This document shows, piece after piece, positions 21,589 to 30,795 of a DNA stretch of 64,000 nt. The DNA comes from Leptospira ilyithenensis. Lineage in GTDB: Bacteria; Spirochaetota; Leptospiria; Leptospirales; Leptospiraceae. The position numbers and the translations under genes are program-made. How positions within the stretch are numbered: position 1 is the first letter of the stretch; each line of letters opens with the position of its first letter. The stretch lies in assembly GCF_004771005.1 (NCBI RefSeq), contig NZ_RQHV01000038.1, positions 94,047 to 158,046 of the forward strand, written 5' to 3'. The notes under the pieces were generated by a model. It was not told the DNA's origin and did not search any database. It saw nothing but the letters and a program-made list of their open reading frames with translations.

Positions 21589-21977
21589 ATAGCGAATCTA
21601 AATGGTTAAGTAAAAAAATTGCGGAAGCGATACATTTAGATCAAATCAAACAGCATGGGGGTTTATTAGGCATTCGAGATGAAGGTTTGCTTGAGTCAGC
21701 TCTCGATAGATCAAAGAACATCTGGCATTATAAACCTAAATCTAGTATTTTTGAACTCACCGCTTCCCTCGGCATAGGCATTGCTAAAAATCATCCTTTT
21801 ATTGATGGGAATAAGAGAACTTCGTTTCTTTTGATGTTTGTCTTTCTTGCCTCAAATGGATTTACTATTGAAACCTCAGAAGAGGATGTTGTCAAAGTTA
21901 TGTTAAAAGTTGCGGATGGTTCGATTAAAGAGGATGAATTAGCAACCTGGCTAAAAAAATCCTCTAATCCTAGATAA
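21585..21977 (+). CDS. doc: Doc-type Fic-fold toxin
   Basis: 130 aa with the Fic/Doc active loop KNHPFIDGNKRTSF. Doc proteins phosphorylate elongation factor EF-Tu and stop translation. The length is right for Doc and the His, Phe, Asp, Asn, Lys and Arg of the loop are all present, so it appears intact. Overlaps the antitoxin by 4 bases. The usual Doc partner is a Phd-type antitoxin; here it is an AbrB-type one, a known alternative combination. The pair is enclosed by the 77-bp repeats. Confidence 0.9.
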   Translation: MNSESKWLSKKIAEAIHLDQIKQHGGLLGIRDEGLLESALDRSKNIWHYKPKSSIFELTASLGIGIAKNHPFIDGNKRTSFLLMFVFLASNGFTIETSEEDVVKVMLKVADGSIKEDELATWLKKSSNPR

Positions 21978-22024
21978 GTCTAGTTCATAAAGCACCTGTC
22001 GCAGGTAGAAATTTTCCCATATTG

Positions 22025-22090
22025 GGAAGGTCCCACCAAACAGTAAGACAGATGCCAATGGAAAATAGATGTAAAAAAGGGGTAGGATTT

Positions 22091-22101
<11 letters not shown>
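22025..22101. repeat. right copy of the 77-bp direct repeat, entering tRNA-Ala
   Basis: Partner of 21214-21290. Bases 22091-22101 are the 3' end of the tRNA-Ala gene; the rest is its downstream flank. No integrase gene lies between the copies. Confidence 0.9.
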
Positions 22102-22163
<62 letters not shown>

Positions 22164-22181
22164 GTATAAAACGGTATCCTA

Positions 22182-22255
<74 letters not shown>

Positions 22256-22335
22256 CGGGATAGGGACAGTATTTTTCGAATAGGGCTTACGGGCAAATCT
22301 TTTTCCATGCATTTTGCATGAATTAGCTGGAAAAT

Positions 22336-23523
22336 TTACTCGGAAATGGCAAGTTCAGTAATTAAGTCATCTAATATAAGTAATGCGGTGGACTCCCATT
22401 GGAAACGGGAACCGTCCCAATTACAGTAACCTTTGGCGGCAAATCCATCCAAACTGGAGATCATTTTTTTTGCAGTTTTCCGAGGAATGTAAGCTTCTAG
22501 AAAAGAAGGAATATGGATGGGTAAAAATAGCCTGAATAAGGAGAGTGCCAGTTCTTCTCTGGGGGAAGAGGTTTCCTCTGTGGAAGGTTTGCCCGGATGT
22601 TTCAAATAGGTGCCTGTATTTCTGGGATTGCCATACCGGGATCCGTCTAAAAAACCATGAGCTCCTGGTCCGAGCCCAAGATAGGATTCGTAAGTCCAAT
22701 AACGTAAATTGTGGCGGGAAAAAAGCTCTTCTTTGCAGTAATTGGAAACTTCATACCAAGTATAACCTCTCTTTTGCATAAGGGAGGGAAGTAGCTCCAA
22801 AATTTCCCTTTGCATCTCTTCATTGGGAGGTTTCGCTTTTTTTTCTTTTACATTTCTGGAATAGGAAGTACCTTTTTCCAATGTCAATGAATACAAACTA
22901 ATATGGTTTAGCTGGAAGTTCAAAAAATAATCCAAATCTTCCAAAAAATCTTCTTTTTTTGAATCGGGAAGTCCGTACATCAAATCGATTCCGATTCGTT
23001 CGATAGGAGAGTTTTGCAAAATGTATTTTAGATTTTGGTATTTGTTTTCATCATAGTACCTGCCTAAAAATTTTAAGTCCCTGGGGTTTCTGGTTTGAAC
23101 CCCTATATTGAGTCTGTTGAAACCCGCTTCTTTCAAGCTTTGGATAAAATCCAAAGATAGATCTTCCGGATTTGCTTCTATGCTGATTTCCGGATCGGAA
23201 CTAAAATCAGATTCTTCTCTGAAAAATTTTAACAATCGAAACCAATTTTCGGGACTGGCTTTACTGGGAGTTCCTCCACCCATAAATACCGTATCTACTT
23301 TTGCGGTTTTTAACTCTTGGGAATTTGCTTTTTTAAGCAAAAACTCTTTTTTATACGAATCGAATAACAAATCTTCTACGTTTGATCTTCCTTCTCCGAT
23401 CCCTTCTGAAAAAAAATCACAATAATCGCATTTCTGGTAACAGAAAGGATAATGTACGTAGATGCCCGTAAATCCTTTTCTTGCTTGCAAGCTCGGGGTG
23501 CTTTTCGTTGAAATGGAGTTCAT
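22336..23523 (-). CDS. hemW: HemW-like radical SAM protein (oxygen-independent coproporphyrinogen oxidase family)
   Basis: A radical-SAM protein of about 395 aa, the HemW/HemN-like family. GIYVHYPFCYQKCDYCDF carries the CxxxCxxC cluster motif with the aromatic-Cys extension; VFMGGGTPS, NRLNIGVQT and GIDLMYGLP follow. HemW members act as heme chaperones rather than true coproporphyrinogen dehydrogenases. The start is ambiguous: the ATG at 23523 gives the expected N-terminus but has no clear ribosome-binding site and shares CATG with the divergent gene. Confidence 0.9.
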   Translation of the reverse strand: MNSISTKSTPSLQARKGFTGIYVHYPFCYQKCDYCDFFSEGIGEGRSNVEDLLFDSYKKEFLLKKANSQELKTAKVDTVFMGGGTPSKASPENWFRLLKFFREESDFSSDPEISIEANPEDLSLDFIQSLKEAGFNRLNIGVQTRNPRDLKFLGRYYDENKYQNLKYILQNSPIERIGIDLMYGLPDSKKEDFLEDLDYFLNFQLNHISLYSLTLEKGTSYSRNVKEKKAKPPNEEMQREILELLPSLMQKRGYTWYEVSNYCKEELFSRHNLRYWTYESYLGLGPGAHGFLDGSRYGNPRNTGTYLKHPGKPSTEETSSPREELALSLFRLFLPIHIPSFLEAYIPRKTAKKMISSLDGFAAKGYCNWDGSRFQWESTALLILDDLITELAISE

Positions 23524-24019
23524 GTATAGGACTGTATTTTTTATACTCGCAATCAGTTCTAGTTTTACAACGATTCTTTCCCAAAAATTACTTCTGAAAT
23601 CGGAGAAATTTTTATGGGAAGGACAAGAGTTTTCTTTTCCCGCAAATGTAGTTATCAAAGAACAATCTCTTAGTTTTGAAACGACAGCTCATATTTATCC
23701 TGCCGAGAGTGATCCGTTTTTCATTGTTTTACGAAAACTTCCTTTAAATTCTCTCTCTTTCGAAAGAGATGCTTATGAATCGGAGATCTTCTGGCATGGG
23801 AAAAATAAAACAAAAGAAACTGTAAATATTTCGGGCTTAACCGTTTTGATTTACCGTGCGGAACAAATTAGAAACCAAAATCTTTTGAAAGCGAATCTCT
23901 GGATTTGGTCAAAAGGACAGAATCATTATTGGGCATGGATTTTTTGGAGAAAAGAAAGAACGGATTTAGAAGATTTTTTCGAAAAAGGACTCTTTATTCG
24001 CTCCGTGGGGAGTGAGTAA
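23522..24019 (+). CDS. secreted protein of unknown function
   Basis: 165 aa with an N-terminal signal-peptide-like stretch (MYRTVFFILAISSSFTTILSQ) and no recognised domain. The mature part is rich in aromatic residues and beta-prone. I start at the ATG at 23522, which has TGGAG 5 bases upstream; the longer frame from 23462 lies inside hemW. The start codon overlaps the hemW start codon on the other strand. A tRNA-Met gene follows. Confidence 0.65.
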   Translation: MYRTVFFILAISSSFTTILSQKLLLKSEKFLWEGQEFSFPANVVIKEQSLSFETTAHIYPAESDPFFIVLRKLPLNSLSFERDAYESEIFWHGKNKTKETVNISGLTVLIYRAEQIRNQNLLKANLWIWSKGQNHYWAWIFWRKERTDLEDFFEKGLFIRSVGSE

Positions 24020-24070
24020 CGGTTTTCTGCTTGTCTCTCCCTTTTTCTGAAAAACATTGGAATGGGTAAA

Positions 24071-24144
24071 GGGCCTATAGCTCAGTTGGTTAGAGCAGCA
24101 GACTCATAATCTGCGGGTCGAAGGTTCGAGCCCTTCTGGGCCCA
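24071..24144 (+). tRNA. tRNA with CAU anticodon, tRNA-Met type
   Basis: 74 nt. Acceptor GGGCCTA pairs with TGGGCCC (one T-G). The anticodon loop CTCATAA gives CAU and the T arm is GGTTCGAGCCC; discriminator A. The first acceptor pair G-C shows it is not initiator tRNA. Elongator Met and lysidine-modified Ile2 cannot be separated by eye. Confidence 0.93.
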
Positions 24145-24173
24145 TTTATAATTGCGAGGCAAACAGGTCGTCT

Positions 24174-24749
24174 ATGGAATTTTTCGAAGTAAAAATCTCT
24201 GATATTAGCCTGACCAATGTTGGCTTTGCCGTATTCCTCCGACCCAAGGATACGGAAGACAACCGTGTGGTTCCTATCTTTATAGGTCCCCTGGAAACTC
24301 ATTCCATCACAACGGTGATCGATGGTACAAAACCTCCAAGGCCGATGACTCATGATCTTATGCTCTACATGCTGACTGCAATGGGTGCGACCGTCCTGAA
24401 GATCACGATTGAAGAAATCATCGACAGCACTTTTTACGCAAAGATCCAATTGAGACGTGATGAAGAAATTTTGACTTTGGATGCAAGACCTTCCGATTCC
24501 ATTGCGCTTGCACTCAGAGCAAACGCCCCTATCTTTATCGCAAAATCAGTATTAGATGAGGCTGGAATCGTGATGAAAGAGGATGAAATCCAAGGTGAGA
24601 ATATCACTCCCGAAAAAAAAATCCAAGCCCTCCCCAAATCCAATCTACAGATTTTGGAAGAAACCTTGGAGAATGCGCTCCGAACTGAAGATTACGAAAC
24701 TGCCGCAAAAATCAGAGATCAAATCAAGAAGTTGATTGAAAATAGCTAA
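24174..24749 (+). CDS. bifunctional nuclease (BFN) domain protein with C-terminal UVR motif
   Basis: 191 aa. Residues about 1-135 are a BFN/DUF151 domain (VFLRPKDTEDNRVVPIFIG, LDARPSDSIALALR), a family with reported DNase/RNase activity in plants and widespread in bacteria. Residues about 155-190 form a UvrB/UvrC-type helical hairpin (ALRTEDYETAAKIRDQIKKL) that binds Uvr partners. The fusion suggests a link to nucleic-acid repair or turnover. No operon partner is visible; it starts 29 bases after the tRNA. Confidence 0.88.
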   Translation: MEFFEVKISDISLTNVGFAVFLRPKDTEDNRVVPIFIGPLETHSITTVIDGTKPPRPMTHDLMLYMLTAMGATVLKITIEEIIDSTFYAKIQLRRDEEILTLDARPSDSIALALRANAPIFIAKSVLDEAGIVMKEDEIQGENITPEKKIQALPKSNLQILEETLENALRTEDYETAAKIRDQIKKLIENS

Positions 24750-24910
24750 GAAACGAGATAGTTTCTTCCATTGATTAGAATATTTAGATAAACTTCTGAT
24801 TATGTCTCTCTACTTTATGGGAAACATTCTTTTTTTAATTGTCATGTGATGAATCATAATCTACTTTTGGGAATCCCGATATAAGGAAATTGACCCGAGA
24901 GGAATATTGT

Positions 24911-25276
24911 ATGGAAAAATTAGTAATGGATGTAGTAAACGCTGGAATCGCATTGTTTAGATCCGGTGAAGAAAAGTTAAAAACAGCAGTAGTTGATCTT
25001 GAAAAAGTTTACAACGAACTAAAAAGCAAAGGTGAATTGGACAAATCTCCTGATGCTCAAAAAATCAGAGATCTTTTGAACAAAACAATTGCTGATGCAC
25101 AAGGGGCTATTGGAAAAACAAATGCTAGTTACGATGAAATCGTTACAAAGCTTCAAGCAAATTATCAAACTATTTACGCACAAATTGATACTGCTCTCCC
25201 TCCTCAAGTAAAAGAAAAATTGAAACAAGGTCTTGATGAGTTGAAATCTTTGATCGATAAAGTAAAAAGCAAATAA
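24911..25276 (+). CDS. phasin-like coiled-coil protein
   Basis: 121 aa, nearly all predicted amphipathic helix and Lys/Glu-rich. The N-terminus MEKLVMDVVNAGIALFRSGEEKL resembles phasin-superfamily proteins that coat polyhydroxyalkanoate granules. I start at the ATG at 24911, preceded by GAGAGGA; an in-frame TTG at 24890 is less likely. No PHA synthase is adjacent, so granule binding is inference. A strong terminator follows. Confidence 0.7.
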   Translation: MEKLVMDVVNAGIALFRSGEEKLKTAVVDLEKVYNELKSKGELDKSPDAQKIRDLLNKTIADAQGAIGKTNASYDEIVTKLQANYQTIYAQIDTALPPQVKEKLKQGLDELKSLIDKVKSK

Positions 25277-25316
25277 GAAGAGTCTTACCCGCTTTTTTTA
25301 TCATCCTTTTTTTGAC

Positions 25317-25352
25317 GGGAAAAAGTCACAGAGTGATCTGTGACTTTTTTTT
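25317..25352 (+). terminator. Rho-independent terminator after the phasin-like gene
   Basis: AAAAAGTCACAG pairs with CTGTGACTTTTT around AGTGAT and runs into an eight-T tract. Confidence 0.9.
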
Positions 25353-25368
25353 ATAACCCCTTTTACAA

Positions 25369-26655
25369 ATGCCAAATTCCCAAAAACAAACCAGAGTTAT
25401 ATTATTTTTAATCGTGTTTACGGATATGATGGGATTTTCCCTTCTATTTCCTTTATTTCCCAAAACAATAGAACATTTTCTTCTCAAAGGAAACGATTCC
25501 GTCTTTTCCTTATTCTATGATTTAGCCTTACAAATCGGAGGAGATGGAAACAAAGAATTCACCATGGTTTTATTCGGTGGAATACTCGGTTCCATTTATT
25601 CTTTTCTGCAATTTCTATCTGCTCCCATTTGGGGAAAACTTTCGGATCGGATGGGAAGAAGATTTATTCTGATTTTCACTACCCTGGGAAGTGTTGTAGG
25701 TTATTCTATCTGGTTCTTTTCCTCTCAGTTTTGGATGTTTGTTTTGTCCAGAGTGATCACAGGAATCATGGGCGGAAATTTGTCGGTGGCATCCGCTGCA
25801 ATGGCTGATACTACCGATGAAAAGTCCAGAGCCGCAGGAATGGGGCTTTTGGGAGCCGGGATCGGGCTTGGATTCATTATGGGTCCTCTATTCGGGGGAA
25901 TGAGCTCGGTTTTGAATTTTTTAGATTTTTTGTATTTGAATGGAACTGCTGTTATATTTCCTGCATCCGCTTTTTTCGGAATCGTTGTCTCTTTGATTAC
26001 ATTATTATTGATTGTATTCTATTTGAAAGAATCGAAAGTCACTGAGGAAAAATTCAAAGAAATTCACCCTTTACTTGCAATTTCCAAGATCGAATCAAAA
26101 AATCTGATTCGGATTTCGATTCTGAATCTACTCTTTATATTTAGTTTTTCAGGATTTGAATTTGTTATCAATTTTTATCTTTCCGAAAATTTTCATTTTT
26201 CTCCGAAAGACATCGGTTTTACTTTTCTTTATATAGGAATGATCATTGTACTCGTGCAAGGTGGGATTGTCAGAAGGATTTCGGGAAAATATCCGGAAAG
26301 ATCCATAGCGGGAATCGGTTCTTTTTCCGTAGCGATCGGCTTTTTGGTTTTGATCTTCGGACAAAGTATCGGGTTTACTTTCCTTGCGATTTTTTTTCTG
26401 GCATTTGGGAGCGCCCTTGTCAATCCGGGGCTTTCATCTTTTGCTTCTTTGGAAAGCGGAGCGGGAGATCAAGGTATGTCCCTCGGTTTTTTTAGAAGCT
26501 TCGGATCACTTGCACGCGCATTGTCTCCAATTGTATTTGCAATCTTCTATTTTAAGAAAGGAGCGGGGTTTACTTTTGTAATTTCCCTGTTGATTCTGAT
26601 TTTATTTTGGTACGTTCTGTACGGTACTAAGACCAAAAGAGAATTTTCAAATTAA
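25369..26655 (+). CDS. major facilitator superfamily transporter (TetA-like drug/H+ antiporter group)
   Basis: 428 aa with about 12 hydrophobic segments. Between the second and third segments lies GKLSDRMGRRFIL, the MFS loop motif; GLLGAGIGLGFIMGPLFGG fits the antiporter motif of segment 5. Likely proton-driven export of a small molecule. Unusually long loops follow the first and fifth segments (residues about 35-65 and 180-200). Its last 4 bases overlap the convergent ACT gene. Substrate unknown. Confidence 0.88.
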   Translation: MPNSQKQTRVILFLIVFTDMMGFSLLFPLFPKTIEHFLLKGNDSVFSLFYDLALQIGGDGNKEFTMVLFGGILGSIYSFLQFLSAPIWGKLSDRMGRRFILIFTTLGSVVGYSIWFFSSQFWMFVLSRVITGIMGGNLSVASAAMADTTDEKSRAAGMGLLGAGIGLGFIMGPLFGGMSSVLNFLDFLYLNGTAVIFPASAFFGIVVSLITLLLIVFYLKESKVTEEKFKEIHPLLAISKIESKNLIRISILNLLFIFSFSGFEFVINFYLSENFHFSPKDIGFTFLYIGMIIVLVQGGIVRRISGKYPERSIAGIGSFSVAIGFLVLIFGQSIGFTFLAIFFLAFGSALVNPGLSSFASLESGAGDQGMSLGFFRSFGSLARALSPIVFAIFYFKKGAGFTFVISLLILILFWYVLYGTKTKREFSN

Positions 26656-27281
26656 AGAAAATTTTCAAGCCGGGAACGCAATAAAGGAAACATTGTTTTT
26701 TCGTCCAACTTTTCTCCTGTGAGGGAAGTTCTTAGTAAAAAACTATCTCTGATCTTTCCATCGGAACTATTGGCAGTGAAACTAATAATATCAATCCCCA
26801 AATGAAAGAGCGCTTCCGTGATTTGGAATAGGATTCCCGTATTGTCTTTCATCCTTAGGTCCATAACTGTAAAATCGGAAGAGATCGGATTGTATAATTT
26901 CAAAGAAGCTTCCGGGTCTCCTACCTTTCTCACGAGCACCTCTCCTTTACCATGATCGCGCAGGTATTCTTCGACAGACTTTTCTTCATAAAATAAAGAA
27001 TAGAGATCTTTTCTGATTTGAGAGAGGAGGGATTCCGTCATTTCCCCTCCGTTCCAGCTACGGATTACAAATAAATCCTGGACATGGCCTTCGTGCGATG
27101 TTTCCGCCACTGCTTCCAAAATATCCCAGCCATGGATGTACAATACCGAAGTGACCCGAAAGAGAATCCCCAAATCATCTTGAGAGAGGGAGATTTTGAG
27201 TAGGGTGGTGTCTTTTCTAGGTACACAAGATACATGTAGAACTGGCTTCTTGGTCTCGTTCATAATTACGGTCGTAGTCAT
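26652..27281 (-). CDS. two-ACT-domain protein (GlnD C-terminus-like)
   Basis: 209 aa with two ACT-type regions: LKISLSQDDLGILFRVTSVLYIHGWDI (first, split here by description at about 28-60) and VMDLRMKDNTGILFQITE (about 139-205). The pattern matches the paired ACT domains at the end of uridylyltransferase GlnD, which sense glutamine, but no nucleotidyltransferase or HD domain is present. It may be a stand-alone amino-acid sensor. GAGGA precedes the ATG. No regulatory target is adjacent. Confidence 0.72.
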   Translation of the reverse strand: MTTTVIMNETKKPVLHVSCVPRKDTTLLKISLSQDDLGILFRVTSVLYIHGWDILEAVAETSHEGHVQDLFVIRSWNGGEMTESLLSQIRKDLYSLFYEEKSVEEYLRDHGKGEVLVRKVGDPEASLKLYNPISSDFTVMDLRMKDNTGILFQITEALFHLGIDIISFTANSSDGKIRDSFLLRTSLTGEKLDEKTMFPLLRSRLENFL

Positions 27282-27408
27282 TCGCTGTCCTCGCTTACAA
27301 ACTGCTTAAATACTGAGCATGGAGGCCCGTGATGAGCAAAAGAAATAAGCAGTGTGATCCTATCGTATACACTGTTGCAAGAAAGATACCAATTGGAAGG
27401 AATTGTTA

Positions 27409-28569
27409 TTAAAAAGCAACTTTCGCGCCAATCATGACTGACTGGACTTTTTGGGAAACCATTGCTTCCACTATAACTTTGGTTAGTAATACATTCAGTT
27501 CCAAACCGGTAACAAGAAAGCTCGTGGAATTGGGAGTATTCGCGGTTCCGGAAACATCCAATGCCAAAGTTCCCGATTTGCTTTGTCCTAGTACGGAACT
27601 GGGAATCAGTGCTTGTACTTCCGCTGGTAAAGACGAAGCAACGGAACCTGCATCCAGTGCGATGGTCAGAGGACCGGACCTTTCTATCTTCAAATTCGTT
27701 GAACCAAAGTTAAGCGAAGTTCCCGCACCTGCAAAAAAAGTTAGAAAATAAAACATTCTAAAACCGGTGCGCACATCCAAAGGGACACTTGTGATCGTGC
27801 TGTTATAATTGAATGTAGTGGAGCCTCCCCAAGTTCCCATGGCGGGACCTAAGGTGATTGCTTGTGTTTGTCCGTCATTATAGGTAACGTCAATGGTCTG
27901 CCTTTGGTAATGCATTCCCATACCGAGAGAAATTCCTGAAAATTCGAAAATACCGATTCCGTCAGAGTAGCTATCGAATATATGAAACCGAAGAGTAAAT
28001 CCCCCGGTTGTAATGTCTCCGCCTAACTGAACGTTTTTGTTCTGCGCTTCGATCGCTCTTTGAACATCTCCTTCCGCAAAATTGAATTTGAATCCGTGCA
28101 CATAAAGATTGAAACGGTGCATGAAAGTTTTAAGATCTTGATCCGTATCCGAAGGTCCGTCTCCGAGTAACCATCCCAGATTGACAGCAAAAACTAAGTT
28201 AGGTGAAAGTGAAGCTCCGACGTTCGGAAGTTTGGAAAAGTTCAAGTCTTTATAGGAAACATTGATATCTTCTTTTTTTTGACCTGCAAGTGCCAAGCCT
28301 CCCCCGATTTGGAATCTGTTGACGATGCCCGATCCCATAAGCGAGGAATTGATATTGGTAATGACCGCAGACTCGGCCATAGTGGATAAGATTTTATCCG
28401 TGTACTGTGCTTGTAACGCCTGGTCTACCTGGTTTAATTGTGTTTGGATGGTGGTAGGTAAAATAGTACATGCGTCTCCGGAACAGGTGACTTTTGCATC
28501 TAGATCTTTCTCGAAAGCAAATATGACAAATAAGATAAATATCGTTTTTGGCAAAATCCGCTTTTTCAT
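27409..28569 (-). CDS. outer-membrane beta-barrel-like surface protein
   Basis: 386 aa with a cleavable signal peptide (MKKRILPKTIFILFVIFAF...LDA). The mature part has many alternating glycine/aromatic beta-strand segments and ends in Phe (VMIGAKVAF), the usual C-terminal signature of outer-membrane barrels. I start at the ATG at 28569; a longer frame to 28677 lacks a signal peptide at its start. It could belong to the Leptospira Lsa36-type surface proteins, but that is a memory-based suggestion only. Function unknown. Confidence 0.65.
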   Translation of the reverse strand: MKKRILPKTIFILFVIFAFEKDLDAKVTCSGDACTILPTTIQTQLNQVDQALQAQYTDKILSTMAESAVITNINSSLMGSGIVNRFQIGGGLALAGQKKEDINVSYKDLNFSKLPNVGASLSPNLVFAVNLGWLLGDGPSDTDQDLKTFMHRFNLYVHGFKFNFAEGDVQRAIEAQNKNVQLGGDITTGGFTLRFHIFDSYSDGIGIFEFSGISLGMGMHYQRQTIDVTYNDGQTQAITLGPAMGTWGGSTTFNYNSTITSVPLDVRTGFRMFYFLTFFAGAGTSLNFGSTNLKIERSGPLTIALDAGSVASSLPAEVQALIPSSVLGQSKSGTLALDVSGTANTPNSTSFLVTGLELNVLLTKVIVEAMVSQKVQSVMIGAKVAF

Positions 28570-28683
28570 CTTACATTTTTCCGGTAAGGGAGCATTATAA
28601 CATATATCGGAGTTCCGTCGAGGCTTTCTTAAGAACGAGCGTGCCAGATTTTCTTTTCTAGCCAGTGAATAAATCATCCTTTC

Positions 28684-29349
28684 CTACTTCACGATTTTAC
28701 CGTCTTCCATATACAGAGGAGAAACTCCGAAAAAATCCGGATCGGTTTTATCGTGAGAGATGAGTAGGATCGGAACTTGGATCCTATCCCGGAGAGACTT
28801 CAATTCTTCTCTCATTCTTTGACGTAGATCCGGATTTAAAGCGGCAAAAGGCTCGTCCAAAAGCAATATTTCCGGCTTTCGGGCGAGAGCCCTTACCAAA
28901 GCGACTCTCTGCTTTTGACCTCCAGAAAGAGTTTTTGGATAACTTTCCGGCATGCCTTCGATTTCAAATAAATGCAGTAGATTGTTTACTATTTCTCTGT
29001 CCGCTTTGGTCGGTCGAAATTGGAATAGGTTCTTTAATCCGAATTCTATATTCTTTCGGACTGTTAGGTGAGGAAATAATCCGTAATTTTGAGAGAGATA
29101 TCCCAGATTTCTTTTTTCGGAAGGGATATTTTGACGGGTTTCGGAATCGAAATAGATCCTTTCTCCAAAGGAGATTTTTCCTGTGTCCGGTTTTATCAGT
29201 CCCGCAATTGTTCTCAATGTCAGGCTCTTTCCGGCTCCGGATGGTCCGTAGATGATCTGGAAATTTTCCGAAGAAGAGAATTGGACATCGAGTCGGAATT
29301 CCCTTTTTCCATCGGTTACCTTCTTTTGAATATTTACGCACAGGGACAT
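28684..29349 (-). CDS. modC: molybdate ABC transporter ATP-binding protein
   Basis: 221 aa ABC ATPase energising molybdate uptake. Walker A YGPSGAGKSLTLRT, signature LSGGQKQRVALVRAL, Walker B EILLLDEPFAAL and switch His in LLISHDKTD are intact. The C-terminal TOBE/molybdate-binding extension of typical ModC (about 350 aa) is missing. Its ATG overlaps the modA stop by one base. Identity as ModC rests on the modA and modB neighbours. Confidence 0.88.
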   Translation of the reverse strand: MSLCVNIQKKVTDGKREFRLDVQFSSSENFQIIYGPSGAGKSLTLRTIAGLIKPDTGKISFGERIYFDSETRQNIPSEKRNLGYLSQNYGLFPHLTVRKNIEFGLKNLFQFRPTKADREIVNNLLHLFEIEGMPESYPKTLSGGQKQRVALVRALARKPEILLLDEPFAALNPDLRQRMREELKSLRDRIQVPILLISHDKTDPDFFGVSPLYMEDGKIVK

Positions 29350-30104
29350 TAAGGAAGAATGAATTTGAACTGAGTGAAAATTTCTTTGGCTTCAGGACTT
29401 TGAAGGAACTCCAAAAATAATAACGAAGCTTCCGAATGTTTGGTTCCGGAAACCAGAGTCCCGGGATATAAAATCGGTTTATGCCCGGAAAGTAGGAGGA
29501 CAACTTTTACCTTTCCTTCCGCGAGACTTGCGTCGGTTTGGTATACGAAGCCCGCATCCGTTTCTTCCCGACTAACATAATCCAGAACCTGTCTTACATT
29601 TTCGCAAGGGATGAATTTTTCCTTCAATGCTACGAGTAATTTTTCCTTTTCCAATGTTTGTTCCGCATAACGTCCTGCAGGAACACTGTTTGGATTTCCT
29701 ATTGCAATCCGTTTGAATTCCGATTTTTGCAAATCTTTTAATGTTTCGATCTTTGCGGTGCTAGCCTGGGGGAGAATCAGAACCAAATTGTTTTTGAGCA
29801 GGATTTTTTTTGACTTCTGATCCAAAATGTTTTTTTTGATTCCTTTGTCTAACGTCTCTTCGTCGGCAGAAATGAAAACGTCTGCGGGGGCTCCTTTTTC
29901 TATCTGTTGATAGAGACTCCCCGATGATCCGAAATTGAAAACTGCTTTAACTCCGTGTTTTTTTTCGAATTTTTCTCCGATTTTTCTTAGAACGTCTGTT
30001 AGGCTGGATGCAGCGGATACTATGATCTCTTGTCCTTCGGAAAATACGGGAGTGGAGAAGAGAAAACTTAAAGTTATAAGTGAATAAACAAATTTTTGTT
30101 TCAT
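29349..30104 (-). CDS. modA: molybdate-binding periplasmic protein
   Basis: 251 aa with a signal peptide (MKQKFVYSLITLSFLFSTPVF). ModA marks are VSAASSLTDVLRKIGEKFEKK, FNFGSSGSLYQQIEKGAPADVFISADEE and AIGNPNSVPAGRYAEQTLE. It delivers molybdate (or tungstate) to ModB. Lies 10 bases after modB and is joined to modC. Confidence 0.95.
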   Translation of the reverse strand: MKQKFVYSLITLSFLFSTPVFSEGQEIIVSAASSLTDVLRKIGEKFEKKHGVKAVFNFGSSGSLYQQIEKGAPADVFISADEETLDKGIKKNILDQKSKKILLKNNLVLILPQASTAKIETLKDLQKSEFKRIAIGNPNSVPAGRYAEQTLEKEKLLVALKEKFIPCENVRQVLDYVSREETDAGFVYQTDASLAEGKVKVVLLLSGHKPILYPGTLVSGTKHSEASLLFLEFLQSPEAKEIFTQFKFILP

Positions 30105-30114
30105 AGAAATGGGT

Positions 30115-30795
30115 TTACCAATGGGACTTTTTCAAAAGAATTCCTGATAATGTTAAAACTATAATGCAGATTATGGAAGCAAGAAATACCAAAACCAGGG
30201 AAAAATCATCCTTACCGGATTGAACAGAATCGTAAATCGCAAGGGCGATCGTTTGCGTTTTGTTCGGAATATTTCCTGCGATCATCAAGGTGGCTCCAAA
30301 TTCACCGATCCCTCTGGCATAAGCTAACATAGACCCGGCGAGAATGCCTCTCCAAGACAAAGGAAGGATCACGAATAGAAATGCGGAGAGCCCGGATTTT
30401 CCCAGAGTTCTTGCGGTTTCTTCGTATTCGGGATCCAAGTCTTCGAAAGAGGCTTTTGCGGAACGATACACCAAAGGAAAAGAAACGATCATGGAAGCTA
30501 GAATGGCCCCGTGGATATGAAATATTATGGAGTAATTAAAGTATTCTAAAAGTGGGGCTCCGAAAAATCCCTTTTTGCCGAAAAGGATCAGAAGATAATA
30601 CCCGAGTACTGTCGGCGGCAAAACCATCGGAAGAGTCAAAATCGCATCAACCAAAGCTTTTCCTAAAAAAGCGGAACGGCTCATCCAATACGCGAAAAAG
30701 ATTCCAAGGAAAGTCGCAAAGATCGTGGAAACGATTGTAACCTGTAGAGTGAGGAGCAATGGAGATCGGACGGTTTCCCAGGGAATAGAATCCAT
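30115..30795 (-). CDS. modB: molybdate ABC transporter permease
   Basis: 226 aa with five to six membrane segments and the permease-ATPase contact loop EFGATLMIAGNIPNKTQTIALAIY. First gene of a modB-modA-modC unit; modABC is the more common order. No molybdate operator could be recognised upstream, and no molybdoenzyme gene is in the window. Confidence 0.94.
   Translation of the reverse strand: MDSIPWETVRSPLLLTLQVTIVSTIFATFLGIFFAYWMSRSAFLGKALVDAILTLPMVLPPTVLGYYLLILFGKKGFFGAPLLEYFNYSIIFHIHGAILASMIVSFPLVYRSAKASFEDLDPEYEETARTLGKSGLSAFLFVILPLSWRGILAGSMLAYARGIGEFGATLMIAGNIPNKTQTIALAIYDSVQSGKDDFSLVLVFLASIICIIVLTLSGILLKKSHW

Noticed and set aside
21994..22006. Short ACCTG/CAGGT hairpin after the doc gene
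   Set aside because: A five-base stem without a T-run is too weak to call a terminator.
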